NCBI GenBank assembly: GCA_963772805.1
Contig: CAVYYU010000002.1
Coordinates: 1-64,000, forward strand
Direction of reading: 5' to 3'
Source: Legionella_A sp963772805
Lineage (GTDB): Bacteria > Pseudomonadota > Gammaproteobacteria > Legionellales > Legionellaceae
DNA length: 64,000 bases
Below are positions 1 through 8,893 of the stretch, one piece after another (the stretch's first letter is position 1; each line of letters opens with the position of its first letter). Position numbers and translations under genes: made by a program. The notes under the pieces are model-generated. The model saw nothing but the letters and a program-made list of their open reading frames with translations, searched no databases and had not been told where the DNA came from.

Positions 1-66
1 TAATCTCCCCGAAAAATAACTGATGCCAAAAGTAGAATTTTCTCGTAACCTATGCACAGGAGATTC

Positions 67-336
67 TGCATGAAAAAATCAAAATTTACAGACAGCCAAA
101 TACTGTCGATTCTAAAACAATCCGAAGGCGGAACCCCTGTTCCAGAGCTTTGCCGAGAACATGTCATCAGCTCGGCTACATTTTATAAATGGCGCGCTAA
201 ATATGGCGGAATGGATGTGTCCATGATGTCGCGACTAAAAGAGCTGGAAGCTGAAAATAGTCGTCTTAAAAAGATGTATGCTGAAGAGCGCCTGAAAGCC
301 GAGATTCTAAGGGAAGCCATTGAAAAAAAGTGGTAA
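67..336 (+). CDS. IS3-family transposase OrfA
   Basis: This 89-aa protein is the DNA-binding subunit of an IS3 transposase. Its N-terminal helix-turn-helix (FTDSQILSILKQ ... SSATFYKWRAKYGG, residues 5-50) recognises the element ends. It is followed by a leucine-zipper-like heptad region (MSRLKELEAENSRLKKMY) that mediates multimerisation. The ATG at 67 is preferred over the TTG further upstream because AGGAG lies at 58-62. The end of the gene contains A7G (323-330), a slippery run at the overlap with orfB, so a -1 frameshift would make the OrfAB transposase. The sequence resembles OrfA of the IS407-like branch, but the subgroup was not verified. Confidence 0.9.
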   Translation, partial: CMKKSKFTDSQILSILKQSEGGTPVPELCREHVISSATFYKWRAKYGGMDVSMMSRLKELEAENSRLKKMYAEERLKAEILREAIEKKW

Positions 337-1157
337 CACCGTCGCGCCGGCGTGAGCTGGCACATAAGGCGGTGATTGATAAAGGCGTCTCAATTCGTTT
401 GTCATGCGACCTGTTTAGCATCAGTGAAACCTGTTATCGATATCAGCCTAAACTAAGCGATGAAAACACCATAATAGCGGATTGGTTAATGCGTTTAGCT
501 CAGAATCAACGTAATTGGGGTTTCGGCTTATGTTTTTTATACCTTCGAAATGTGAAGGGCTATGCTTGGAACCATAAGCGTGTTTATCGAATCTATCGGG
601 AATTGGAGCTCAACATGCGAATCAAACCCAAAAAACGGTTAATCAGGGAGAAGCCTGACGTATTGGCTGTGCCAAATGCAATCAACGAATGCTGGTCGAT
701 GGATTTTATGCATGATCAGTTAGAGGATGGCCGTAGCTATCGCTTATTTAATGTCCTTGATGACTTCAATCGCGAAGGCCTTGCCATCGAGGTGGATTTA
801 TCTTTGCCGGCAGAGCGGGTTGTTCGGGCTCTGAATCAAATCATTGAATGGCGTGGAAAGCCAAAGCAGATACGTTGTGATAATGGCCCGGAGTATATCA
901 GTAAATTGCTGGGACAATGGGCTGATAAGAATCAGATACAGTTGGTCTTTATCCAACCAGGAAATCCACAGCAAAATGCTTATATTGAACGGTATAACCG
1001 CACAGTTAGGTATGACTGGTTAAGCCAATATTTATTTGAAAGTATTGCTGAGGTACAACTACATGCGACACAATGGCTTTGGACGTACAACAATGAACGA
1101 CCAAATACTGCAATTGGAGGAATTCCCCCAAGGCAAAAATTGGTACTAGCTGCCTAA
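330..1157 (+). CDS. IS3-family transposase OrfB (DDE integrase domain)
   Basis: This is the catalytic part of the IS3 transposase, about 275 aa from the GTG at 330, in the -1 frame relative to orfA and overlapping it by 7 nt. In vivo it is probably expressed mainly as an OrfAB fusion by -1 slippage on the A7G run. The rve fold carries the DDE triad: D in SMDFMHD, D in RCDNGPE and E in NAYIERYNR, with normal spacing. An HTH_21-like segment (WLMRLAQNQRNWGFG) precedes it. No internal stop or frameshift is seen, so the copy may be functional. Confidence 0.9.
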   Translation: MVTPSRRRELAHKAVIDKGVSIRLSCDLFSISETCYRYQPKLSDENTIIADWLMRLAQNQRNWGFGLCFLYLRNVKGYAWNHKRVYRIYRELELNMRIKPKKRLIREKPDVLAVPNAINECWSMDFMHDQLEDGRSYRLFNVLDDFNREGLAIEVDLSLPAERVVRALNQIIEWRGKPKQIRCDNGPEYISKLLGQWADKNQIQLVFIQPGNPQQNAYIERYNRTVRYDWLSQYLFESIAEVQLHATQWLWTYNNERPNTAIGGIPPRQKLVLAA

Positions 1158-1332
1158 ACCTCTACTTTTAGCTTCGGTTAAAAATGGGGGGATTACCGAG
1201 CCATTGAAATGACCCCCACTGTCTAGACCACGATCTTAAAAATATTTAGGAGCCTCTAGCCCGTTAAAAAATAATAAAAAAATTCCTGTTATTCAGCCTG
1301 TGGGTATGTGGTCGCGAAGCCAGAGAGTGTGG

Positions 1333-1734
1333 TCAATGTGGTACGGGGGTTATGCGTTGTCCATGGCTTGTCCACACGTCCCGAAGGGCGCTGGCTGATC
1401 CGGAAGACGCGTCCACATATCCATAAGCATCCCTTTCCTGCTTAAAGTAAACTTCAGCAGGTGTTTCATAATTTAACGACTGATGCCAACATCGTTGATT
1501 ATAAAATTCGACATATTCTTCAATGGCGCATCGTAGGTCTTTTACCGTACGGAGGGTATTGTACTCATTAAGATAAAATTTTTCACGTTTAAAACTACGC
1601 CAGAATCGTTCGATATAAACATTATCAAGGCAGCGGCCTTTGCCTGTCATGCTTATATCAATACACCATTCATTTAAATAATCTACCCAATCTTCGCTGG
1701 TGAATTGACACGCCCTGATCACTGTTGATAATTT
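1333..1734 (-). pseudogene. IS3-family transposase OrfB, C-terminal remnant
   Basis: The minus strand encodes the last third of a second, unrelated IS3 OrfB: CQFTS, then TGKGRCLDNVYIERFWRSFK with the catalytic E, then EYVEFYNQRCWHQSLNY. Just upstream the matching residues INSDQG, which include the second catalytic D, are present but in another reading frame. One extra base near 1711 breaks the frame. The homology then stops abruptly at 1734-1735, where a group II intron 3' end begins. Everything 5' of that point, including the first catalytic D and orfA, is missing here. The gene is dead. Confidence 0.85.
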
Positions 1735-1815
1735 GTCGAGTAACCGCCCCTCATTGCTGAAGGGCAGTCCTCTAAGAACGGTGCGGGCTAGTTTCCCAGC
1801 ACGCCGCTCAAGCCC
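1735..1815 (-). ncRNA. Group II intron 3' end (domains V and VI), remnant
   Basis: On the minus strand, 1809-1776 is a 34-nt hairpin with the hallmarks of group II intron domain V. It opens with GAGC (the AGC triad), closes with GTTC, and has a GAAA tetraloop and a 2-nt bulge on the 3' side. One C-A mismatch lies in the lower stem. A six-base linker and a second hairpin follow (CTGCCC pairing with GGGCGG), consistent with domain VI, ending TTACTCGAC just before 1735. The intron sits inside a broken IS3 transposase gene. The intron-encoded reverse transcriptase and the 5' domains are not present, so this is a truncated relic. Confidence 0.7.
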
Positions 1816-2067
1816 TCATAAGGTTGGATATATCTCAACCCGGGTATAGGTATTTCAAAGCACCTATTTTCCTTTTTTCAGAAGTATCATGCTTAAAGCA
1901 CTAACAACAAACCACTCTTTTTTATTAGCACCCAGCCCGTTTTCATGAAGAGTTTCCCACATTGTCCCAGCAATACTACACTTTTATGTTCTATTTGTGC
2001 TCATTTATAAATCCAGGACGACAGCAAGGCACACACTGTTTCCATGCTCTTTAGGTCTTTGCTTATG
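1816..2067. other. Non-coding junction between intron relic and IS91-like remnant
   Basis: This is AT-rich sequence without a convincing gene. It lies downstream of the IS91-type transposase stop and upstream (on the minus strand) of the group II intron domain V. It may contain the terminus of the IS91-like element, or the residue of intron domain IV left after deletion of the reverse transcriptase. I could not identify either with confidence. Confidence 0.4.
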
Positions 2068-2805
2068 TCAACAATTATTCATTGCCATTTGGTTAACTAT
2101 CTTGCTTGGCGGTGCCCGAATACCTGATGAGGCATTGAATAATACCTGCGAATTTTGATGTTGATTAATGTGCGCCAAAATCTTGTTAATCACCGGTTGC
2201 TCTTCAATACAAGCAATGATTCTTACAAAACCCTGGCAATGCCTGCAAACCGTAACATCAATGTTGAACACTCGCTTCAAGCGCATCGCCCAGCTCATTT
2301 TTGAACGGCGTTCTTCACAGCTCTGAGGAACATCAATGGCTGTTAATTGATTTTTATTTCTTTTAGCCTCACCAGTCACCCTGCCGCGATGCTTGCTGTT
2401 CGGCGCAAATAAACCATGAAATCGCGTCAAATGAACTCGTGGTTTAGGTACTAAGGCCGCCAGACGGGCAATAAAATCCAACGGCTCAAATACCACATGC
2501 GTTGTGCCGTTTTTATAGGGAGTCTTCAACTCGTAACTGATTTTTCCATCCGGAAAACGCTCTAACCGATGTGTGGATACAGCGGGCCTTGCAATGTATC
2601 GACAAAGTCTCTCGACCTTGTCTCGTTGATGAGCATTCGCACTGACTCCAGCGTGCAAAGAAAATCCGCCGGCTTTTGACAGAGCCTGACCGGAGTCATC
2701 CAGCTCATCTCTGGATGGCAATGTCTTTAACGTCAATACCTTCCGGCCTTGCTGGGAACCAACCGCAATTCGGTAGGTAATTGAGCTGCCTTGAAGTTGA
2801 TTCAT
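2068..2805 (-). pseudogene. IS91-type (Y2_Tnp) transposase, N-terminally truncated
   Basis: The 245-aa open frame matches the C-terminal half of rolling-circle IS91/ISCR-like transposases of the Y2_Tnp family. Recognisable stretches are MNQLQGSSITYRI, a central block HQRDKVERLCRYIARP with a candidate catalytic Tyr, and KPRVHLTRFHGLFAPNSKHRG. Complete family members are roughly 400-500 aa and begin with a zinc-binding domain, which is absent here. In-frame codons continue upstream of the ATG (HFYEV) to a stop near 2844, so the apparent start is only an internal Met. It is a mobile-element fragment and probably not functional. Confidence 0.8.
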
Positions 2806-2939
2806 TACCTCATAGAAGTGGACCCTTTTGAGTGATTATGAAATGGTCCTATTAGGATGATGAATAACACCTCTCCTGGTAATTTTAATTATGTTGAAAA
2901 TATTATAAGGGGAGCAGCAGAACTCTTCTAACTAATGTG

Positions 2940-5573
2940 TTAATAGAAAGGGGGGTCTTTTCCAACAATTGTCTTAATCCATGGCATGTGACTAAACATA
3001 TCTTTTGGATGACCTGTAGCAAGATGAATTTCAGTAAACCCTTTATTAAAAAGGTATTTCGCGCAGATTTCGCCCTTGATATTGTTTTCTAGATCAGAAT
3101 CCATATAAATGATGGTGCTCTTATTATAGTTGTGTATCTCATTTACAAACCCGTCAAACGAAGAATATGTTGAAATACTTTTTCCCGCGACCTCCGCAGC
3201 AAAGATCCAAGTCTCTCTCATCATTTCATTGTCATCAATAAAGACTATGCTATTTGTATTCTCATTGTTGGGAATATTACTAATTTTAATATATGGAACA
3301 TAGGATTTTGGTATGATTTGAACGCCCATATTTTCGCAGCGAGTTCGTATAGCAATATCTTCAAAACAACTAGTAACCAAAATGGCCATATCTGTTAGTT
3401 TAAACTCTTCAATGATGTCTAATCCATTTTTAACATCTGCAATCAGTTCATAATCAACTAAATATAGTATTGGGATCCACGGTTCTATTTCTATTGTATG
3501 TTGAGAAAATTCGGATACGTTATAGCAATGGGTTATTTTAACGTTTGATATATTTTTGAATTTTTCGTCCCATACATCATGGATAGAAGGATCATCATCT
3601 AAAACCACAATTATGCAACCGTGTCTAATATGCAATGCATCACAAAACCAGCCAGGCTGATTCGATCGAATTAATTCCATTGTAATTTTTGTACCTACAT
3701 TTACCTCCGAATGAATGTGGAATTTACCATTAAGTTGGTCTACATATTGTTTGGCATATGATAACCCAATACCGGCACCATTTTTTTTATTAAGGCTAAA
3801 CCCTTGCTCAATAACCTTCGGCAGAATTTCAGGAGGGATACCGCGACCATTGTCTGCAATCGTTATTTCAACATTGGTAGCATTGCATGTTAATGAGAGG
3901 ACAATAGAACCTTCAGAATTAACAGCTTCAATACCATTATTAATAAGATTAGACAAAACTCGTTTAAAAGAACTAAGGTTAATATTAGAGAAGCAATTAT
4001 ATGAACAGTCTGATCCATTTAATTTGATGTTCACATTGGTTTTATGATGCTCATATCGTTTTTCTGCAACAATATTGTCTAAAACAATAAACATTAACTC
4101 TGGAAAATTATTCTTCTCTATACGACTCTCCTGTGCGTTATTCAAATTATTTTTTGATTGAGAAAGTAGATTGTTGGCAATATCATTGATTCTCCTGGCC
4201 GCATTTCTAATCATAGTGCGTTTATTCTCAGGTACTGATGCTACATCAGATATTGCTGTATTTATTGCCGCTAAGGGTGAGCGAATATCATGGGCTACTT
4301 GTGCAGTTAAATTAAGCAAAGCTTGCTGGGCCAGATCCTTTTGCTCTTTAACCTCAAAAGCATCGACAATGAATCTTTGCAAGAAAATAAACTCTTGCGT
4401 CGAAAAATTATCATTAATTTTACTTTTATCATTATGCAGCATCAATGCTTCAACATTGGCAGTAAGCAATTTGAAGGGCGATTCAAACCGTCTTCCCATA
4501 AAGATAGAAAGAAGCGCAACGATGACCGAATACATCATGACAAAGAGCGGTAAACCTAAAAGCAATTCTTTATTAATCACAGAAAAGAAATAGGCGATCG
4601 AAAAGAACAGTAAAAAACTAAACATGGTTGTCCCAAAAGACCAAAAAGCCAATCTATTCTTAATGGTGTTTGTCCGACTAAACCAGTCTCGAATAGCATA
4701 GCTTTTGTTTTGGTGTATGAGAACGGCGCCAAAAAAAATAAAAATTAAGCCTAACAACCATAACAACTCGCCATAACTAAGCAAATGTGAAGTCTGTGAA
4801 AGGAATGAATAGTTAACAAAAAAATCCCCTGAAATAAGGGTAATAAAACCAAACAAGGAGAAGGATATTCCCGTATTTTCTGAATAGATTAAACATAACA
4901 GGGCAACATCAAAAATAAAAAACTCACCCATAAAACTTATAACATGTGAAATACTTTCCCAGGATAAAAAATTAAACGCATAATGCACGGAAGAAAAAAA
5001 CAGGAAAACAATTAGAAAATTAGTGAGAATAAAAAAAGGAATGGCTTTAAAAAAATTAACTAAGCTAAAAATATCCCTAATTAATATTTTAGCTAAAAAA
5101 ACACTTATTGAAGAAATCCAAATTAGGTAAGGGACGTATCCTAACACTAAAGTAAATAATGAAGCAGATAGAATATAATTATTAGGAAAATATACTGCGA
5201 GATAAAAGGTCAAATCATTTAAGAACAAACAAACATTAGCAAGAACAAACCATTTTAAGATTGTACGATCTTCCAAATTTGTTTTTTTGTATTGTGTAAA
5301 AATCACCAACAAAGTAAAAACATGCACGAAAAATTCTACTTTCGCCGCGAAATTACTTATTTTATCAAAGGTCATCCAGTGCGATATTTGTAAAAAAAAT
5401 AATCCCAACCAAAAAATGAACAAAAGTCCAAAGAGATAAGCTAAATAATTTAACCTTTTAAGATAAAGATGCATTAGTATTCTGACTGGGAATAGTCGAT
5501 AAGGTCGCGATGTTAACACAAAATTTGAGTACTTGATTTGGTCATTCCTCCGAATTTGTTGTAGCATTCCCAT
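2940..5573 (-). CDS. Membrane-bound hybrid sensor histidine kinase with two C-terminal receiver-like domains
   Basis: The predicted protein is 877 aa. The first ~370 residues contain about ten to twelve hydrophobic segments, forming an integral-membrane sensor. A HisKA domain has the H-box AHDIRSPL (phospho-acceptor His ~428). HATPase_c shows the N-box (RVLSNLINNGIEAV), G1 (DNGRGIP) and G2 (GAGIGLSYAKQYV). Two receiver-like domains follow: acidic pocket DDD 659-661 with D707, and DD 780-781 with D825. It is divergent from the GNAT gene and is expected to autophosphorylate and relay internally; the output partner is unknown. The start is uncertain: an upstream ATG at 5630 would overlap the neighbouring gene, and ATGs at 5567 or 5474 are alternatives. 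No Shine-Dalgarno clearly decides. The AT-richness is higher than in neighbouring core genes. Confidence 0.85.
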   Translation of the reverse strand: MGMLQQIRRNDQIKYSNFVLTSRPYRLFPVRILMHLYLKRLNYLAYLFGLLFIFWLGLFFLQISHWMTFDKISNFAAKVEFFVHVFTLLVIFTQYKKTNLEDRTILKWFVLANVCLFLNDLTFYLAVYFPNNYILSASLFTLVLGYVPYLIWISSISVFLAKILIRDIFSLVNFFKAIPFFILTNFLIVFLFFSSVHYAFNFLSWESISHVISFMGEFFIFDVALLCLIYSENTGISFSLFGFITLISGDFFVNYSFLSQTSHLLSYGELLWLLGLIFIFFGAVLIHQNKSYAIRDWFSRTNTIKNRLAFWSFGTTMFSFLLFFSIAYFFSVINKELLLGLPLFVMMYSVIVALLSIFMGRRFESPFKLLTANVEALMLHNDKSKINDNFSTQEFIFLQRFIVDAFEVKEQKDLAQQALLNLTAQVAHDIRSPLAAINTAISDVASVPENKRTMIRNAARRINDIANNLLSQSKNNLNNAQESRIEKNNFPELMFIVLDNIVAEKRYEHHKTNVNIKLNGSDCSYNCFSNINLSSFKRVLSNLINNGIEAVNSEGSIVLSLTCNATNVEITIADNGRGIPPEILPKVIEQGFSLNKKNGAGIGLSYAKQYVDQLNGKFHIHSEVNVGTKITMELIRSNQPGWFCDALHIRHGCIIVVLDDDPSIHDVWDEKFKNISNVKITHCYNVSEFSQHTIEIEPWIPILYLVDYELIADVKNGLDIIEEFKLTDMAILVTSCFEDIAIRTRCENMGVQIIPKSYVPYIKISNIPNNENTNSIVFIDDNEMMRETWIFAAEVAGKSISTYSSFDGFVNEIHNYNKSTIIYMDSDLENNIKGEICAKYLFNKGFTEIHLATGHPKDMFSHMPWIKTIVGKDPPFY

Positions 5574-5597
5574 TCTATAAAGTAAGTTGAGGTTTGC

Positions 5598-6068
5598 ATG
5601 CAAAAAGAAGTCCGCTTTGCCAGTATTCAAGATCTTGATTTTATATATGATTCCTTGCGCGAAGATTTAGAAGAGCAAGGAGTACTCCATCGCTTCAAGT
5701 ATTCAAAAGAAGACTTTAAAAATGCCATTTGGGGTGAACGACCCCCAGCTATTTTTTTAATCCTACTGATGGATGGCCTGCCTGCTGGTTTTGCCAATTA
5801 CTCCATTGATCATCGCAATTTCACCGCAAATTCTTTAGCAAATCTTTACGTTAATGATCTCTTCGTCAAAAAACCTTATCGCCGCATGAGGGGAGCTACT
5901 TTATTGGTAGATAAACTCAAAGATATTGCCAAACAAGAACACTGTGGTCGCATTGAAGGGATTGTACTTGCAGAGAACACTGAAGCCTTAGAGTTTTATG
6001 AAAAATTTCTCAGGAGCAAAATTATTAGCGATAGACTTCATTATATGCGTTTGGAATTAGACACGTAA
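5598..6068 (+). CDS. GNAT-family N-acetyltransferase
   Basis: This 156-aa protein has a single GNAT fold. Motif A (NDLFVKKPYRRMRGATLLVDKL, given here in outline: V-x-x-x-Y-R-x-x-x-G-x-x-L) supplies the acetyl-CoA pyrophosphate loop. The C-terminal GIVLAENTEALEFYEKF is the typical motif B with the alpha4/beta7 region. It should transfer an acetyl group from acetyl-CoA to an amine, but the substrate cannot be deduced. A GAGG ribosome-binding site precedes the ATG. It is transcribed divergently from the hybrid kinase with only ~24 bp between the likely starts, so the two may share a control region. Confidence 0.85.
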   Translation: MQKEVRFASIQDLDFIYDSLREDLEEQGVLHRFKYSKEDFKNAIWGERPPAIFLILLMDGLPAGFANYSIDHRNFTANSLANLYVNDLFVKKPYRRMRGATLLVDKLKDIAKQEHCGRIEGIVLAENTEALEFYEKFLRSKIISDRLHYMRLELDT

Positions 6069-6177
6069 AAACAACGTCTTTGAATATGTCACGCTTAGTT
6101 GGAACGGCTCAAACCAAGTAGTGGCGCGGGTGCCCCGCTCGTCCCTTTGTCCCGCGCATTCTTATTCTAGAAGATTA

Positions 6178-7242
6178 TTAATCCCCTTTTGCCGATTCAT
6201 TTAACTCAGCTTCAATTTCTTCAACTGTCGGTAAGCTGCCTTTCAAATCAGTGGGAATTGATTTAGATAAGGTATATTCTGAAACACCTATTGGAGCACT
6301 AATGTTCCGTAAAGCGTATTCTGCAATGACTTTATTTTTCGATTTGCACAGCAAGATTCCAATAGTTTGGTTATCTCCGGGCTTTCGTAATTGATCATCA
6401 ACAGCAGCAAGGTAAAAACCTAACTGCCCTGTATGTTCCGGTTTAAATTTCGTATTTTTCAATTCGATGACAACAAATGCTCGTAATTCGAGGTGGTAAA
6501 ACAATAGGTCAACAAAAAACTCTTGATCATCACAGGTTAGGGGAACTTGAGAACCAACAAAGGCGAACCCTTGACCGAGCTCAATGAGAAAATCACGGAT
6601 ATGGGTAATTAAAGCATTTTCAATAGATCGTTCATGGGCTTTGCCTTGAATGGTCAGAAAATCAAAGTTATAGGGATCCTTTAAAATTTCATTAGCTAAG
6701 TCAGATTGTAATTCTGGTAAGTGCTTATGGAAATTGGAGATTTTTTTACTGTCTATAGCTTGGCGTTCATACAGCCCACTTTCAACTTGCATCTCTAAGA
6801 CAGCTCGCGACCAGCCATTTTTAATAGTTTGAACTGCATACCATTCCCGCTTATTCTCATCTTTAACCATCTGCATCAGGCGTACAATATGCCCCCACGG
6901 TAATTGCGGCACAGCTTGTGCCGTAATTGAAAGGCTAGGATATAATGTTGCAAATTTCTTCATCCTCTGAAGATTACTAACAGAGAATCCCTGCATTTCA
7001 GGGAATGCTTCGCGCATGTCATGCGAAAACTGCTCTAAAAACCCAGTACCCCACTGATGGTTTTTTTGTTTCTCAATGAGCTCCATGCCAAGCCCCCAAT
7101 AGAACTGAATTAATTCACTGTTGGCTGCAAGGGCTGCGCGGATCTGAGCCGTTTGTAACCGTGTTTTGATATCGGATAAGAAATGCTTGTAATCTTGGTT
7201 TAAGCGCAATGCGTCATCTTGAACTTTAATTTCTTTACTCAT
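6178..7242 (-). CDS. DUF1016 / YhcG-like PD-(D/E)XK nuclease-family protein
   Basis: The protein is 354 aa, the full family length. The N-terminal DUF1016_N part has SNLQRMKKFATLYP and a LPWGHI motif. The C-terminal PDDEXK_nuclease half carries the core motif FVDLLFYHLELRAFVVIELK, with D and E-x-K of the nuclease signature, followed by GQLGFYLAAVDD. Family members occur in phage-defence and restriction contexts and on genomic islands; the biochemical role is poorly defined. Its start codon overlaps the end of an integrase remnant by 8 nt (ATGAGTAA), which suggests the pair arrived together and may be translationally coupled. The gene itself looks intact. Confidence 0.88.
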   Translation of the reverse strand: MSKEIKVQDDALRLNQDYKHFLSDIKTRLQTAQIRAALAANSELIQFYWGLGMELIEKQKNHQWGTGFLEQFSHDMREAFPEMQGFSVSNLQRMKKFATLYPSLSITAQAVPQLPWGHIVRLMQMVKDENKREWYAVQTIKNGWSRAVLEMQVESGLYERQAIDSKKISNFHKHLPELQSDLANEILKDPYNFDFLTIQGKAHERSIENALITHIRDFLIELGQGFAFVGSQVPLTCDDQEFFVDLLFYHLELRAFVVIELKNTKFKPEHTGQLGFYLAAVDDQLRKPGDNQTIGILLCKSKNKVIAEYALRNISAPIGVSEYTLSKSIPTDLKGSLPTVEEIEAELNESAKGD

Positions 7243-7887
7243 GAACTGCTCCTTGTGGTTGGATTGCTATTAGTGTTGCGGATGGTTGGACACCCATACA
7301 CTTTAAAAAATAATCTGTAATTTGTTGCATTGGTTTTCTCAACCGCTCAACGTCGGTCACGATATACCCAGCAGTGATATCACCGTTCATTTTATGGTTC
7401 ATCAAACGTTTTAAAGCATAAGCCGAGATATCCAGCCCCTCAGCAATGGTAATAATAAATCATGAACCGTAAAATGAATCCCTGAGAGCTCGGTTACATT
7501 AGCCATCTGCTTACGCGGCTCAATAATATGACCTGCTGCTCCCATGCCAGGAAAAACATACTCATTAATCTTTTTTAGGCTGCGTGATAATAGCAGTTCA
7601 TAGAGGTAGCTAGAAAGGGGAAGTGTATGAGACTCATGATTTTTAGTATCAAGTACGGTTAATGTTTTAGCGTTTAGATCAACTCGATCCCAACGTAAAG
7701 TGGCTCCTTCCTGACGGCGCAATCCCGTTAGTATTATTAACAATAGGTAATCTCGCAAAACCTCACTCTGTAATTGTTGTACGCCAAGGTACCAAGCAGC
7801 TAATTCATGGGCTTTAATAAAACTTTGACGACGCTCAACCCGATACCAGGCTCTAGTTTGTGATAAGCGTTTAACAGGATTTTGTTA
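7235..7887 (-). pseudogene. Tyrosine recombinase/phage integrase, decayed
   Basis: The minus strand encodes most of a phage-type integrase catalytic domain: NPVKRLSQTRAWYRVE, LLLIILTGLRRQEGATLRWDRVD (first catalytic R region), FTVHDL, then in another frame ITIAEGLDISAYALKRL, LMNHKMNGDITAGYI (His box and nucleophilic Tyr) and a C-terminal tail. A short deletion near 7462 joins HDL directly to the equivalent of F-ITIAEG. It removes the Arg of the HxxR box and shifts the frame. The N-terminal arm and core-binding domains are missing upstream, where a stop precedes the frame. The stop at 7235-7237 overlaps the DUF1016 start. It cannot be an active recombinase and marks an old mobile island. Confidence 0.85.
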
Positions 7888-8294
7888 ATCAGCATGCAGA
7901 AATTCCCCCTTTATAGGATAAAACAGCGTCCAAAGTTAACCCCGGCATTCAATACGCAACCCACTGATTATTGTTGAATAATTACTGAGTTATAGGGGAG
8001 GCGGTTTTAGGCGCTGAAGCAGGGTCAACTCATCGCGCTGATTAACAGCATGGATGGCGGTATCAGAGTACCGCAACTCTAATTGGCGACTTCGTGTCGC
8101 ACGGGGTGTGACAAGCAATGGAACGAAAAGTTACTCTAAGGATTGCTACTATCACAGCCCTTCAATCATGACCTTGATTTAAAGTTGTTATTTTCTGCAT
8201 TCGTACACAATACTAGAGTCACCCTCATGGGGGTTCTGTGGAGCAACTGACAGCGGGAAATGTTTCTAAACCGGCGCAGGGTTGGGTTAACCCA
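7888..8294. other. Intergenic region with a possible coding remnant
   Basis: There is no intact gene here. On the minus strand, between stops at about 8132 and 7990, an open frame of ~46 codons has a coding-like composition (ATRSRQLELRYSDTAIHAV ... LTLLQRLKPPPL) but no clear start and no family I recognise. It may be the C-terminal scrap of a gene lost from the integrase island. The remaining bases show no repeat, tRNA or attachment site that I can support. Confidence 0.3.
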
Positions 8295-8831
8295 TTAAAA
8301 ACCCGCGTGCTTTTTCAGGAAATTCAACTCATCAAAGGTAGATTTTCTCCCTAGTATTGCATTTCGATGAGGGTATCGACCAAATTTTTTAATAATATCC
8401 ATATGTTGGATTTCAAAATTCATATTATTTTCTAATCCTGGATTTGAAAATAAATTTAAAGATTTCTCATGAATCATTAACGATTCACTGTGCATATAGG
8501 GCATATATAAAAAAGCCTGCTTAATCGGATCCAGCTCTTTGTCTAAATCACGTCTGATGGCTTCCTGCGCCAAGACCAAAGCCATACCATCAAATGCAAA
8601 ACTTTCGGGTTTATTTCTATAAATATTTCTAGAGAATTGATCTAGAATAATAATTTCGGCAAGGCACCCTTCCGCATCTTGTCGCCATGAATTTAATTCG
8701 CCTAACGCTGCTTGAGAATGGATGGATTTAAAGCGATGGGTAATCTCCGCATCAAGGACTCTATCTTTATCCCACCACTGGGTTGGCTTTAATTCATTGA
8801 ACCAGAAATTTATTATATCGTGGTTTTCCAT
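8295..8831 (-). CDS. DUF924 family protein
   Basis: This is a 178-aa soluble, mostly helical protein of full family length. It has the family hallmarks near the N-terminus (INFWFNEL, QWWDKD) and a central EIIILDQFSRNIYRNKPESF block that is highly typical of DUF924. PYMHSESLMIHEKSL and GRYPHRNAILGR follow. The family is TPR-like in fold and widespread in Proteobacteria; its function is not established. It lies downstream of the toxin-antitoxin pair on the same strand, with 62 bp between them, so co-transcription is possible but not required. Confidence 0.9.
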   Translation of the reverse strand: MENHDIINFWFNELKPTQWWDKDRVLDAEITHRFKSIHSQAALGELNSWRQDAEGCLAEIIILDQFSRNIYRNKPESFAFDGMALVLAQEAIRRDLDKELDPIKQAFLYMPYMHSESLMIHEKSLNLFSNPGLENNMNFEIQHMDIIKKFGRYPHRNAILGRKSTFDELNFLKKHAGF

Positions 8832-8893
8832 GTTCCTACCTTAGAAGCTCTATATTACTTCACCAGTCAGATTTACTCTGGCAAAGTTTGTTC

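Larger units (their letters stand above)
1..1195 (+). mobile_element. IS3-family insertion sequence, apparently complete
   Basis: The element is bounded by imperfect inverted repeats. The left end, at the first bases of the window, begins TAATCTCCCC and reaches CCAAAAG by base 32. The reverse complement of 1165-1195 begins TAATCCCCCC and reaches CTAAAAG at the same distance. Inside lie two overlapping transposase frames in the -1 arrangement typical of IS3 elements. Both frames look intact, so the copy may be active. The left terminus coincides with the window edge, so one or two terminal bases and the target duplication cannot be seen. Confidence 0.85.

Noticed and set aside
7990..8132. Short minus-strand open frame with coding-like composition
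   Set aside because: No start codon with ribosome-binding site and no recognisable family; noted only as a possible remnant.
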